Shown here: one piece after another, positions 22,601 through 31,142 of the stretch | Position numbering within the stretch: the stretch's first letter is position 1 | How the letters are laid out: each line of letters starts with the position of its first letter | NCBI RefSeq assembly: GCF_035046485.1 | Contig: NC_085138.1 | Span: 87,593,228 to 87,657,227 of the forward strand | DNA length: 64,000 nt | Direction of reading: 5' to 3' | DNA from: Aedes albopictus | Lineage: Eukaryota > Arthropoda > Insecta > Diptera > Culicidae | Notes under the pieces: generated by a model | The model's input: the letters and a program-made list of their open reading frames with translations, nothing else | Database searches by the model: none | What the model was told of the DNA's origin: nothing | Position numbers and translations under genes: made by a program

Positions 22601-23301
22601 GAAGTAAAATTCACATGTTCAAACAAGATGTAACGATGGTCAGATAAAGATTCTTCATCTGACACATGCCAATTGGTCAGCTCATGACTAATTCTGCTAG
22701 AGCAAAGCGTTATGTCTAACACTTCCTCTCTACCAGATACCATGAAGGTTGGGCGGTTGCCTATGTTAAGTAATCCAAGATCTGTACTACTCAAGTATTC
22801 CATCAAACTGGAGCCTCTCAAATTGATGTCTGAGCTGCCCCAGATTATATGGTGAGCATTAGCATCACTACCAACAATTAGCGGAAGGCCTTTTGAAGTG
22901 CAGTATGCAATGACTTGCTTGAAAGCATCCGTAGGGGATGGTTCATCATGCGGTAAATAAACCGAACAATAAACGTATTTCCTGTTGAGGTTTCCAACAG
23001 ATACATCTATTATGATAGCACATACATCTCTGGTAGTTAGTTCAGAGATGAGTGTAGCAACGATTGCGTTGTTGACAAGCACACATGCTCGAGGCATGAC
23101 ACGTGAGTTTGCCATTTCATTTTTACTGAAAGTAGCAAACACCGGATTCACAAGGTTTCCTAAATAGAAATTCCCCTTACGAAAGTAAGGTTCTTGGACT
23201 AACGCCACTTGGGCTGTACCATTTTGCATAAGTCTACAAAGATTGATCGTTGCTGTTCTTTTGTGCTGAAGATTGATCTGAGCTATCCTAACCGTAGCCA
23301 C
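19657..23301 (-). CDS. LOA-clade LINE polyprotein: endonuclease, RT, RNase H (1214 aa)
   Basis: The protein nicks chromosomal DNA and reverse-transcribes the element RNA in the nucleus. Residues 1-225 form an AP-type endonuclease (QINLQHKRTA, VQEPYF, SDANAHHIIWGSS near 147, SDHRYILF near 220). RT motifs run from about 480 to 740: FRPISLTSFLLKCLERL, LDIEGAFDNV, CPQGGVLSPLLWNL and catalytic FADD near 670. RNase H covers about 935-1065 with YTDGS, the CSDSQAA aspartate and WVPGHSSIAGNELAD. A CCHC-like cluster (CDSCESDYGTSYHLICNC) lies near the C-terminus. The frame is fully open. The first codon of the ORF is GTG; the next upstream in-frame codon but six is TAA (23320-23322), and the first ATG comes only at residue 25, inside the endonuclease. 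Translation may therefore start at a non-ATG codon or by reinitiation. Confidence 0.85.
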   Translation of the reverse strand: MATVRIAQINLQHKRTATINLCRLMQNGTAQVALVQEPYFRKGNFYLGNLVNPVFATFSKNEMANSRVMPRACVLVNNAIVATLISELTTRDVCAIIIDVSVGNLNRKYVYCSVYLPHDEPSPTDAFKQVIAYCTSKGLPLIVGSDANAHHIIWGSSDINLRGSSLMEYLSSTDLGLLNIGNRPTFMVSGREEVLDITLCSSRISHELTNWHVSDEESLSDHRYILFEHVNFTSQTLRFRNPRSTNWDLFTDLVAAKFHGYSPSIDTPSDLDDAVDTTTAFIMEAFEEACPLRSVKTIRGTPWWNSDLAKLRKQCRKSWNRRRSAGSEAFRSARKAYQKALRSAERSGWKNLCTNVSSLSEASRLNKILAKSKDFQVNELRLPNGDFTSSDEEVLECLFSTHFPGCVDITSSDEPDVFSCSYDSLASARSIITLETIEWALNSFAPFKSPGADGIYPILLQKGFDHFKHVLKQLLVCSFATGYIPKSWRDITVKFIPKVGRASYEEAKSFRPISLTSFLLKCLERLVDHHIRDVYLANVPLHVNQHAYQSGKSTVTLLHKVVCDIEKAFAQKQSCLGVFLDIEGAFDNVPFDAILEAARGHGISPMISNWIHQMLKNRHLFSTLRQAAIRKLSVCGCPQGGVLSPLLWNLVADTLLRQLNNSGFPTYGFADDYLTLLVGMCISTLFDLMQNALQVVEGWCRQYGLSVNPSKTSIVLFTEKRNRNGVRTLRLFDSEINVTEQVKYVGVILDSKLSWTPHVEFRIKKACMTFGQCRRTFGTTWGLKPKYIKWIYTTVVRPILAYGCLVWWQKGEVRTVQSKLGHLQRMCLMAMSGAFSSTPTAALEVLFDVVPLHIHLKQEALSCTYRLRVLGLLEETPVNRSSTHTSLFPLLVNWDKVVLAPSDLTIACNFPYRTFSTKFPSREEWTSGYLERSISDSIVCYTDGSLLEGRAGAGVYSRELRLYQSYSLGRHCTVFQAEIFALMCGVQSALQQHVMGKVIYFCSDSQAAIKALASANSRSKIVIACRTQIEELNSANAVHLVWVPGHSSIAGNELADELARTGASHDFIGPEPAIPVSKCWVKLQIDTWAATQHKQYWNSLESCRQTKLYCTEPSPGVAKYLTNLSKQNCSMLVKALTGHCRLSYHMANIQQADSFACDSCESDYGTSYHLICNCPAFAQLRFRVLGKHLLSETDFRNLNLQDVLLFLTRCGKEL

Positions 23302-23655
23302 TACCCAAACTAGGCAAGATTAAACTCTTAACAATCACAGCACAAAAAAGAACAGCAACAATAAAGCCAGATCGGTATCGAATTGAGTGCGCCAAAGGCG
23401 AGGATGCACAGAATACACTGTGTAAAACGCATAATGCGAAACCATATAGGTGAAAATCTAAACTAATTAATAACATCTTCATAATCCCGCCCTTATTCAG
23501 CCTCAAGTATGAGATTGAAGAAGGGCAGCTGATTGTCTCGGAGAAACACAAGGTCCACCGCGCTATTGCTCCGGTTAGCACAGTAAGGGCAAATACTGTG
23601 GAGGGTGCCCTGGTACTCCACAGGCTCCGTTTGCGGTTAGGTTTTTATTAGACCC
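23302..23655 (-). promoter_or_regulatory. 5' region of the LOA-clade LINE
   Basis: About 354 bp between the target duplication and the ORF. Many LINEs carry an internal promoter here. It contains the hairpin module at 23596-23623 and downstream words (GCGCGGTGGACC) that recur in the 5' UTR of the R1-clade host element. Promoter function is inferred from position. Confidence 0.5.
23596..23623 (-). promoter_or_regulatory. Conserved 5'-UTR hairpin, LOA copy
   Basis: The element strand reads CTGTGGAG, a 12-nt loop TACCAGGGCACC, then CTCCACAG: a perfect 8-bp stem. The R1-clade LINE has the same structure at 25746-25773 with one stem pair exchanged (A-U here, G-C there), so the structure is kept while the sequence changes. 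Confidence 0.6.
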
Positions 23656-23692
23656 CGACATCTAAGATGGCCAGTGTTTCTAGCAGGATCTG
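23656..23692. repeat. Right 37-bp target site duplication of the LOA-clade LINE
   Basis: Identical to 19315-19351. It lies in the R1 endonuclease reading frame (ETLAILDV). Confidence 0.9.
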
Positions 23693-24106
23693 ACCCCGCT
23701 GGTTCGTGAAACGGCTTCCCCATTCCACAGCCCAGGCATTAAAGTCACCCGCTATTACCACCGGCCTTCGCCCTGTTAGCACGGTCGTTAAGCGGTCCAG
23801 CATTTGCGTGAACCGCTCGATCGGCCACCGCGGAGGCGCATAACAGCTACAGAAGAAGACCCCGTTTACTTTGGCGACCACGAAGCCCTCATAGGTAGTA
23901 GACACCAACTCCTGCACGGGGTATTTACCCGTCGTCCATATCGCCGCCATTTTCCTGGTCCCATCCGAGGCCCAGTTGCCGTTGCCGGCGGGTACTCGGT
24001 ATGGGTCCGAAATGATGGCGATATCCGTCTCCCACTCAGAAACCGCCTGACAAAGCAGTTGCTGAGCCGCATCACAGTGGTTCAGGTTCAGCTGCGTTAC
24101 CTGCAC
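23693..24106 (-). pseudogene. R1-clade ORF2, N-terminal endonuclease part
   Basis: The AP-like endonuclease N-terminus shows QLNLNHCDAAQ, DIAIISDPYR, CYAPPRW and VIAGDFNAWAVEWGS. The frame runs into the target duplication and the LOA insertion cuts it after ETLAILDV; the remainder continues at 19314. The frame opens upstream in overlap with the end of ORF1 and no ATG is present at its start (GTG at 24106), as is common for R1-clade ORF2, which is thought to be translated by frameshift or reinitiation. Confidence 0.8.
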
Positions 24107-25668
24107 TGTGATTTGTTGCTCACTGCGGCTTTCTTAAAGGCCGGGCACCCTGGACCACCCATCGCATGTCTGTTTTTCGAGGTTTTCCCGGTACAGATCA
24201 TGCAGATGGGCGGACTCGTGCAGCTTTGGGCCTTATGACCTTCAGCGCCGCATCGCCTACACAGTTTGCGCCTGTCGGGGCCTTTGCAGTCCCACGACTT
24301 GTGTCCTGGTTCCAGACACCTGAAGCAAACCTCAGGTGGCTCGTGGAATGTCAGGTGACAAACACACCAGCCCACCTTAATACTCCCTACTTTAACGGAC
24401 TTTTTAACATCCGCCACAGGTAGCTGAACCAGAGCTATCTGTGTCCCTGCTGGCCCCTTCCGCAGCCTGACGGCTGTGGCGGCCACCTGAACATCGCACT
24501 GTTGCCGCAGTGCCGTGACGAGCTCTTCCGCTTCGGTGATCTCGTCTAGGTCTTTGACCTTCAGAGTCGCCTCATGCGTAAGAGCCCTCACCTCCACTCC
24601 ATCTCCAAGGACCTCTTCTGCCAGCCTCTTGTAGGCGGCGCCCTTGTGATCCTTCTGGCGCTTAAGCTCCAGGATCATTTCGCCCGTACGAGTACGTCTG
24701 ATACTGCGTACGTCGGCTCCAAGACCCTCGAGCTTGGCGTCGCACCTCATCGCCTTCAAGACGTCCGAGTATTTCGACTGTTCGGTCTTGATGACGATTG
24801 CGTCACCTTTTTCGCGCCTGGCACCTGCCTTCCTACGCCTTGGCTTGGCGACCTGCGCTTCTACCTGCGGATTCCCCTTCTTCTTCCTCTTCCGCTCCAC
24901 CTTTGTCCAAGGAGGGTCTTCTCCTTGGACCGCCCTGCTCTGTGGCTGCTGAGGGCCCACCATTGGTCGCAACCCCTTGTTCCCATCAATCCGAGACGGG
25001 CCGGCCTTTTCAGGCCCACCCTTCCCAGCTTTCCGGGAACCCTGGCTGGGGTCCGACTTTCCGGCATAACCACCGGCTTTCGGGGTTATTATGCGCCAGG
25101 CCTTGCGGGCACCGCCAGACAGCTCCTCACCTGACGGCTGCCTCGCCCGCTTCTGCGAATGCTTGTCACGTTTGTCACGAGCATTCGCTTCCACACTCTT
25201 CGGACTACCCGCGAAGGAGAAGGCCTCCGTTTGCGTAAGCTTAGAGGCTTTCTCCTTTGCGGGTTCCGCCGCTGCCGCAGCCAGCAACGCGACCGCGTGC
25301 TCCTGCTTGGCCTCATCGACTGACGCTCTAAGCCGAAGCAAGGCCGTTTTCAGGTCCTTGCTTATATTCGACTTAGTTGTCGCAAAGTCGATAATTTTGC
25401 CGAGCTGCTGCTCAGCTACCTCAAATGCGGGCCGTCCTTTTTCTGCAACTTGGCTGATGGCCCTCAGCAACCATGCTCCGTCCATGACCTCCGCCGGCTG
25501 GCTTGCCGTGGAGTGGACAGGAGCTCCCACGCTTGAGCTGCGTAAGCAGCTTCCAGCACCTGACTCCTCGCTTCTCCTTGTTGGAGACCGCATCAACCCG
25601 CTTCTTGCGAAGGGGTTGATCGCACCACTACTTCCACCTAAGTTAATTGATTTTTGGTTTTTGCTCAT
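24097..25668 (-). CDS. R1-clade LINE ORF1, gag-like RNA-binding protein (523 aa)
   Basis: ORF1 proteins of R1-clade LINEs bind element RNA and form the particle that carries it to the nucleus. The ATG at 25668 (MSKNQKS) is chosen because the more upstream codons of the frame are GTG. The N-terminal half is rich in Ser, Lys and Ala; the middle is strongly basic (RKRKKKG). Three zinc knuckles close the protein: CFRCLEPGHKSWDC, CRRCGAEGHKAQSC and CMICTGKTSKNRH...GGPGC. The frame is intact and ends in a short overlap with ORF2. Confidence 0.85.
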   Translation of the reverse strand: MSKNQKSINLGGSSGAINPFARSGLMRSPTRRSEESGAGSCLRSSSVGAPVHSTASQPAEVMDGAWLLRAISQVAEKGRPAFEVAEQQLGKIIDFATTKSNISKDLKTALLRLRASVDEAKQEHAVALLAAAAAEPAKEKASKLTQTEAFSFAGSPKSVEANARDKRDKHSQKRARQPSGEELSGGARKAWRIITPKAGGYAGKSDPSQGSRKAGKGGPEKAGPSRIDGNKGLRPMVGPQQPQSRAVQGEDPPWTKVERKRKKKGNPQVEAQVAKPRRRKAGARREKGDAIVIKTEQSKYSDVLKAMRCDAKLEGLGADVRSIRRTRTGEMILELKRQKDHKGAAYKRLAEEVLGDGVEVRALTHEATLKVKDLDEITEAEELVTALRQQCDVQVAATAVRLRKGPAGTQIALVQLPVADVKKSVKVGSIKVGWCVCHLTFHEPPEVCFRCLEPGHKSWDCKGPDRRKLCRRCGAEGHKAQSCTSPPICMICTGKTSKNRHAMGGPGCPAFKKAAVSNKSQCR

Positions 25669-26053
<385 letters not shown>

Positions 26054-26159
26054 AAATAAACTCACATCACTTTTTGGCAGTAAACCTCAACCGATTTTAA
26101 CGACCGACGGTTCATTCCGCGGGGAATCTGGTCGCATTGTTTCCTATTGAAAATGGTTC

Positions 26160-27220
26160 GGATCGGTCCAGACGTTCCGCAGTTATGGCCATTTAGGTGT
26201 TCCGGAACGGTACCCCAGGAAGGGACCAGATATGAAAACGCATCAAACCTATGCATGCAACACATCAAACCATGGCATTTTCGATAACCTGATGAGCGGT
26301 AAGCAGAAAAATAGTCTAAGACCATATCTGAACCGGTAGTGTTCCGGAACCGTTTCCGGGTGTCTCGCCGGAAGTGGCCAAATATACAATTGAACCAAAC
26401 TCATGCATGCGGCACATCAAACCACGGCATTTTCGATGACCCGATGGACAATGAGCAGGAAAATCATCTCAGACCATATCTGAACCGGTAGTGTTCCGGA
26501 ACCGGTTCTAGGCGTTCCACTGGAAGTGGCCAAAAATACAATTGAACCAAACCCATGCATGCGACACGTCAAACCACGGCATTTTCGATGACCTGATGGA
26601 CAATGAACAGGAAAACATTCTCAGACCATATCTGAACCGGTAGTGTTCCGGAACCGGTTCTAGGCGTCCCGCTGGAAGTGGCCAAATATACAAGTAAACC
26701 AAACCCATGCATGCGACACATTCAACCACGGCATTTTCGATAACCTGGTGAGCGGTAAGCAGGAAAATAGTCTCAGACCATATCTGAACCGGTAGTGTTC
26801 CGGAACTGGTTCTAGGCGTCCCGCTGGAAGTGGCCAAATAAACAATTGAACCAAACCCATACATGCGACACATTAAACCACGGCATTTTCGATGACCCGA
26901 TGGACAATGAGCAGGAAAATCATCTCAGACCATATCTGAACCGGTTGTGTTCCGGAACCAGTTCAAGGCGTCCCGCTGAAAGTGGCCAAATATACGATTG
27001 AACCAAACCCATACATGCAACACATCAAATCACGGCATTTTCGATTACCTGATGGACAATGAGCAGGAAAATCATCTCAGACCATATCTGAACCAGTAGT
27101 GTTCCAGAACCGGTTCCGGGGATCCCGCCGAAGCGGTCAAATCTGAAAGAGAAACAAACCCGTGCATGCGTCACATCAAATAGCGGCTTTTTACTTTTTA
27201 CTACCTTCATTTCACTACCG
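26160..27220. repeat. Tandem satellite with exact 152-bp period
   Basis: The word GTTCCGGAAC (or one-base variants) starts at 26199, 26341, 26493, 26645, 26797, 26949 and 27101. Spacing is 142 then five times exactly 152. Units share GACCATATCTGAACCGGTAG, a GGAAGTGGCCAAATATAC phrase and CACGGCATTTTCGATGACC. Frames that run through on the minus strand are repeat artefacts. Confidence 0.9.
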
Positions 27221-27660
27221 CAGTCGTGTGTCAGCTTGTTTTGTTACATTCGTGCGCTACCGTTACCTCTTACACACAACACGAGCAGTAGAACGAAGAT
27301 TAATTAACATAATAAAGGGCCAAATTAATGTCATCTGAAACGATGACATTTGTCTAATTCTAGCTTTACGCATAGATTTTCAGCCAATTCCGATTATGAT
27401 TGTTAATATTAGTTTATTCTTGCATGTTGCATTGAATGCGACACATAGATGGGCAATTTAGCTCTTATTATGGAAGAAGACAGGAATAACAAAAGCCGAA
27501 CCGTCTCCTGAAGCCGCTATCGTCGTGAAGTGCATTCGTTTGACATTTTTGTTTCGAACAGTAGTTTGATTGCTTGTGTTGCGAATGACGGAGACAAAGG
27601 AGGCCCAATATCGACGAAAAGGTTCAAATGACTGTGATCTCTAACAAGACTGATCACGAC
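27221..27660. other. Non-repeat spacer within the satellite region
   Basis: AT-rich sequence without a recognised domain or inverted repeat. It separates the regular array from degenerate units, so it may be an insertion, but no target duplication was found. Confidence 0.35.
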
Positions 27661-28010
27661 TTATCGACAACCTGATGGAAAAATAGGGTCAGACCACATT
27701 AGATTCCCGATAGTGTTGCGGGTTCAGCTGTGGCTTCGAAAGTGATTAGAAGTAAAAGTGAATCAAACCCATACATGCGATAAATCAAATCGCGGTGGTT
27801 AGGTGAAGGTAAAGAATTAGCAATAAAATAATCTCAGACCATAATTGGGACAACCGGTAGTGTCATGGAATCAGATCCGGGTATACCACCGGAAATTACC
27901 AAATATATAAATGAACCAAACCCATACATACGACACATCAGATCGCAGATTTTTTAATTATCTAATGAACGGTTAGCAAGAAAATAGCCTTAGATCACAT
28001 TACAGACTAG
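27661..28010. repeat. Degenerate outer units of the 152-bp satellite
   Basis: CAGACCAC...GATAGTGTTGCG near 27715 and AGACCATAATTGGG...GGTAGTGTCATGG near 27861 are diverged units about 146 bp apart, each followed by the ACCAAACCCATACATNCGA phrase. Divergence grows away from the regular core. Confidence 0.65.
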
Positions 28011-28896
28011 CTGTTGTGTAGCAGAACCAACGTTCATGTGAAAAATTAAATCGTGGCTTTGTGTAATGGCCTGATAAACGTTAGGTATGAACAACAGTGA
28101 CGAATAGGTCTAAGTTCTCATATGTGAAAGAGAACAAAATATAGACAAATCTAAAGCGATCTCATCAAATCGTACCATTCCAGATTCCTAAGGTGTAAAT
28201 TTATAGCAGGATGGGTCAACGTTGAATGGAAATATAAGAATTTGATCGCGTCAACAGAAGATGGCGGCTGTTGTAATGAATTTTGAGCTCTAAAACTATG
28301 TAAAATAAGTGTATTTGGTATGGGAAATATGTTCGGAGTCCACCAGAGTATCCAAGATAGCGGTCCAAAATCCAAGATAATGGCCCATTATTCAAGTTAG
28401 CGCCTATTTGAAAGGATTTTAAATTCTTGCATTATGGGCATATTTTGTATGGAAATATGTCCAGAATTCAAAATTTGTAATCAGAAATCCCAAGCTGTGC
28501 GCTGTTTCACAAGGTCTGAAATATGACTATAGTTTGAATGGGGAAGAATGCCGGTCTTCGTCCAAAACTGGTAACCAGAAAACCATAAACGATATGCCAA
28601 AATTCAATACGGTGACTATTTTATGTAATTTTCGGTGCAGAATCCAAAAATGAATACCAGGACATCCAAGATGGTGTCTCAATGTTCAAGATGGCGCTTA
28701 ATTTAGTTGGGGTAGATATCCGGAGTCAAAAAATGATGACCGAAATTTTAAGGCTTCATAACACTTGTTTATTTTGAATTTTGGATCGTTGTCTTATATT
28801 TTCTGAATATTGGATGTAATGCTAATATAAAATGTATCCATATTGAGTAGATTTAGCAAGCAGTTTCCATTTTGTATTTATGTCAATGTCATCAAC
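28011..28896. other. Unassigned sequence with short recurring ATCCAAGAT phrases
   Basis: Phrases like TATCCAAGATAGCGG, ATCCAAGATAATGG, ACATCCAAGATGGTG and TTCAAGATGGCG recur irregularly between 28350 and 28700. No open frame or clear period. Probably decayed repeat. Confidence 0.4.
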
Positions 28897-30266
28897 ACAC
28901 ACTCAGATTCAGTTTCGCAGTTCGGTAGTTTTTTTGCTGGAAAATTTCGGTAAAGTGAAAAAAATACCGATTTTCGGTAATGATAATTAATTTTTTGCAA
29001 TTTTTCATCGTAATAGGCTGTTTTACCTCACGCATATCTGACAGGAAAAGGCCTACTTTCCCACACCTAATTAACAGTGCTGTAATGATTCATTACAGCA
29101 CTGATTTGCGTTGCGTAATGAACCATTACAGCACAGTTTTCAGTTTTGGTCAACTTCTTGATGCTTTCTGGCCGCAGTTATGAAAAATTGTGACAACTGC
29201 ACAGTATAATCTATTATGATCAGATTTTCATAAACATTGGCTATGAACATCAGTGTGCAGTTTGATGAAAAAGTTTTGTTGAAAACTATCCTCCAGGGGA
29301 ATTTATGAAATTGCAAAAAACGTTGTACGCAACTCGGTGCAGAACTCGATTTTTCCAGCACTCGTCGTAATTATCCAACTCGGCAAGCCTCGTTGGATCA
29401 ATGTACGACTCGTGCTGTAAAAATCGTCATTCTGCACCTTGTTGCGTAAACTACTATTACAAGAATTCGGTAATTTAGTTACCGAACCGTTTGTAATTCG
29501 ATGCTGTGACAGCATTATCTATCAAATAATTTACAGTACGCACTGTAAAACCGGGTTTCTACCATATACTGTAACAAACACTACTGAAAAGTTTGTAAAT
29601 CGCACCCTACTTTACCGAAATTCCGTAAAGTTGCGAGCATCGAATTCGAAATGTCAAATTGTTGAGAGATGAAGTTTCCATGTCGGCTTCAGTCAGAACT
29701 TCGACTATAGGTAGTGTCCTCCGAAAATAATCTAGTTATTCTAGTTTAATGGCCACATAAATGCATTGTTGTTGGAGCATCGCGTTTAGTGTAGTAAGTA
29801 TTCGTACATAAATTAATTCTCACCTTCACTCTTGTAAATAGTCAACACTCCGTTCCAGCCATACTCTCCGCAGTTGATCGCATGGGTGCAAACTCGCTTC
29901 ACGTTCCTGCAACGAATCAATGCCGCGACACAACTAAGTGAAAATGGCGCAGTTTATAAGCAAAATATGAACCAAAACGTTTCAATTCTCCGAAAAGGTA
30001 GTAAATAAAAAAAACTAAACCCAAGGCTGCACTTTTTTATTTTTAGAAATACCGAAAATCTGTAAAAAATCAATCCAAATGTAAACATTGGATTACCGAT
30101 ATCCTACGGTAATTCTGCAGCTCACATTACCGGAGAAATTCGGTAATTTGTGACAGCCTTTCTAAAATTTCATTTACCGGATGTTCGGTACCCGTTTCGA
30201 TTACCGAACGGATTACCGAACGTTCGGTAAAAAATTACCGTATACTGTAAAAAAATCTAAGTGTGT
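28897..30266. mobile_element. Candidate 1.37 kb foldback element rich in TTACCGAA
   Basis: The ends ACACACTCAGATT and AATCTAAGTGTGT are inverted. Near both ends and inside there are many copies of TTCGGTAA / TTACCGAA (for example 28970, 29465, 30110-30235). An internal 29-bp palindrome sits at 29079-29107 (CAGTGCTGTAATGA mirrored). No ORF and no clear target duplication, so the boundaries are provisional. Confidence 0.5.
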
Positions 30267-30539
30267 ACATTTTAGCCCCTTCAACGTATTTTTCCTGAAA
30301 ACTACAATTCAATAGCTTTCAAACAAAAAAAAAATGAAGTTAAAAATCGGTCTGGTTCAAAAGTTACGATTTTTGAAAATTTTTAGTTTTGAAAAACCTT
30401 AATTTTCTGGACCACCCTATATGAAAATTGGTCACCCTAATGACGAAATAAAAAAATACGGGTCTAATTATTTCCGAAGAACTACAAGCCCACCAAGTTT
30501 CACGACAATCGGAGATGCACTATATCGTTTTTCTATGGA
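30267..30539. other. Unassigned AT-rich sequence
   Basis: A-rich text with GACCACCCTATATGAAAATTG and similar phrases. No gene or repeat boundary was recognised. Confidence 0.35.
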
Positions 30540-31142
30540 ATGGCTGTTAAGAGAGTTTCAGAGGGTTCCAGGAGCATTTTAAGGGCGTTCCTGGAGATGT
30601 TAGGGGCGTATGATAGTATTTGCGGGGCGTTTCGAGGTATTGCAGATCAGGGTCGTATCAGGGAGTTTCAAGAACATCTTCAAATCAAATAACATGACAC
30701 ACCTTAAAGATCCCCCTAAAACTCTCTCGAACCCCATGTAACGCACCTGAGACGCTCAAAAACTCGTTAAAACTCTTCCGTAACACCTCAGAATCCCGCC
30801 GGAAATGCTCTGAAATTTACTGAAATGCCTCCAAAATTTCCCCTAAAATCCCTTCGAACCCCATGTAACGCACCTGAGATGCTCCGAAACCCCCGAAAAC
30901 TCTTCCGAAACGACTTTGAACCCCGCCAAAAATCCTCTGAAATTTCCTGAAATGCCCCCAAAGTCACCCTAAAACCCTCTCGGACCTCATGTAACGTACC
31001 TGCGACGCTCCGAAATACCCGAAAACTCCTTCGTAACGCCTTTGGATTCCTCAGGAAAGCTTTCCAGAAATGCTCTGAAACATCCTGAAATGCCTCCAAA
31101 ATCCCCCTTAAACCACCTCGGACCCCATGTAACGCTCCTAAG
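30540..31142. repeat. 126-bp satellite-like repeat, C-rich strand (left block)
   Basis: CATGTAACG words start at 30735, 30862, 30988 and 31126, spacing 127, 126 and 138. Each unit includes CTCCGAAACCCCCGAAAACTC and GAAATGCC(T/C)CCAAA. The array is interrupted after 31142 by a hAT-like element and resumes at 33803. Confidence 0.75.

Larger units (their letters stand above)
19352..23655 (-). mobile_element. LOA-clade LINE (Lian-like), 4304 bp, single ORF
   Basis: The element lies between perfect 37-bp duplications. It has a 354-bp 5' region with a conserved hairpin, one long ORF (19657-23301) with endonuclease, RT and RNase H, a 3' UTR of about 300 bp, and a 3' tail of three CTGATAC-type repeats (GTATCAG on the plus strand, 19351-19371) instead of poly(A). 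RNase H in a non-LTR element points to the I/LOA group. The Lian family of Aedes is described with one large ORF, which fits. The ORF is uninterrupted, so the copy is young and may be functional. Confidence 0.85.

Noticed and set aside
26508..27210. Minus-strand frames with repeated MGLVxLxIWPLP peptides
   Set aside because: They follow the 152-bp satellite in phase and differ between units as DNA repeats do. No start context or domain.
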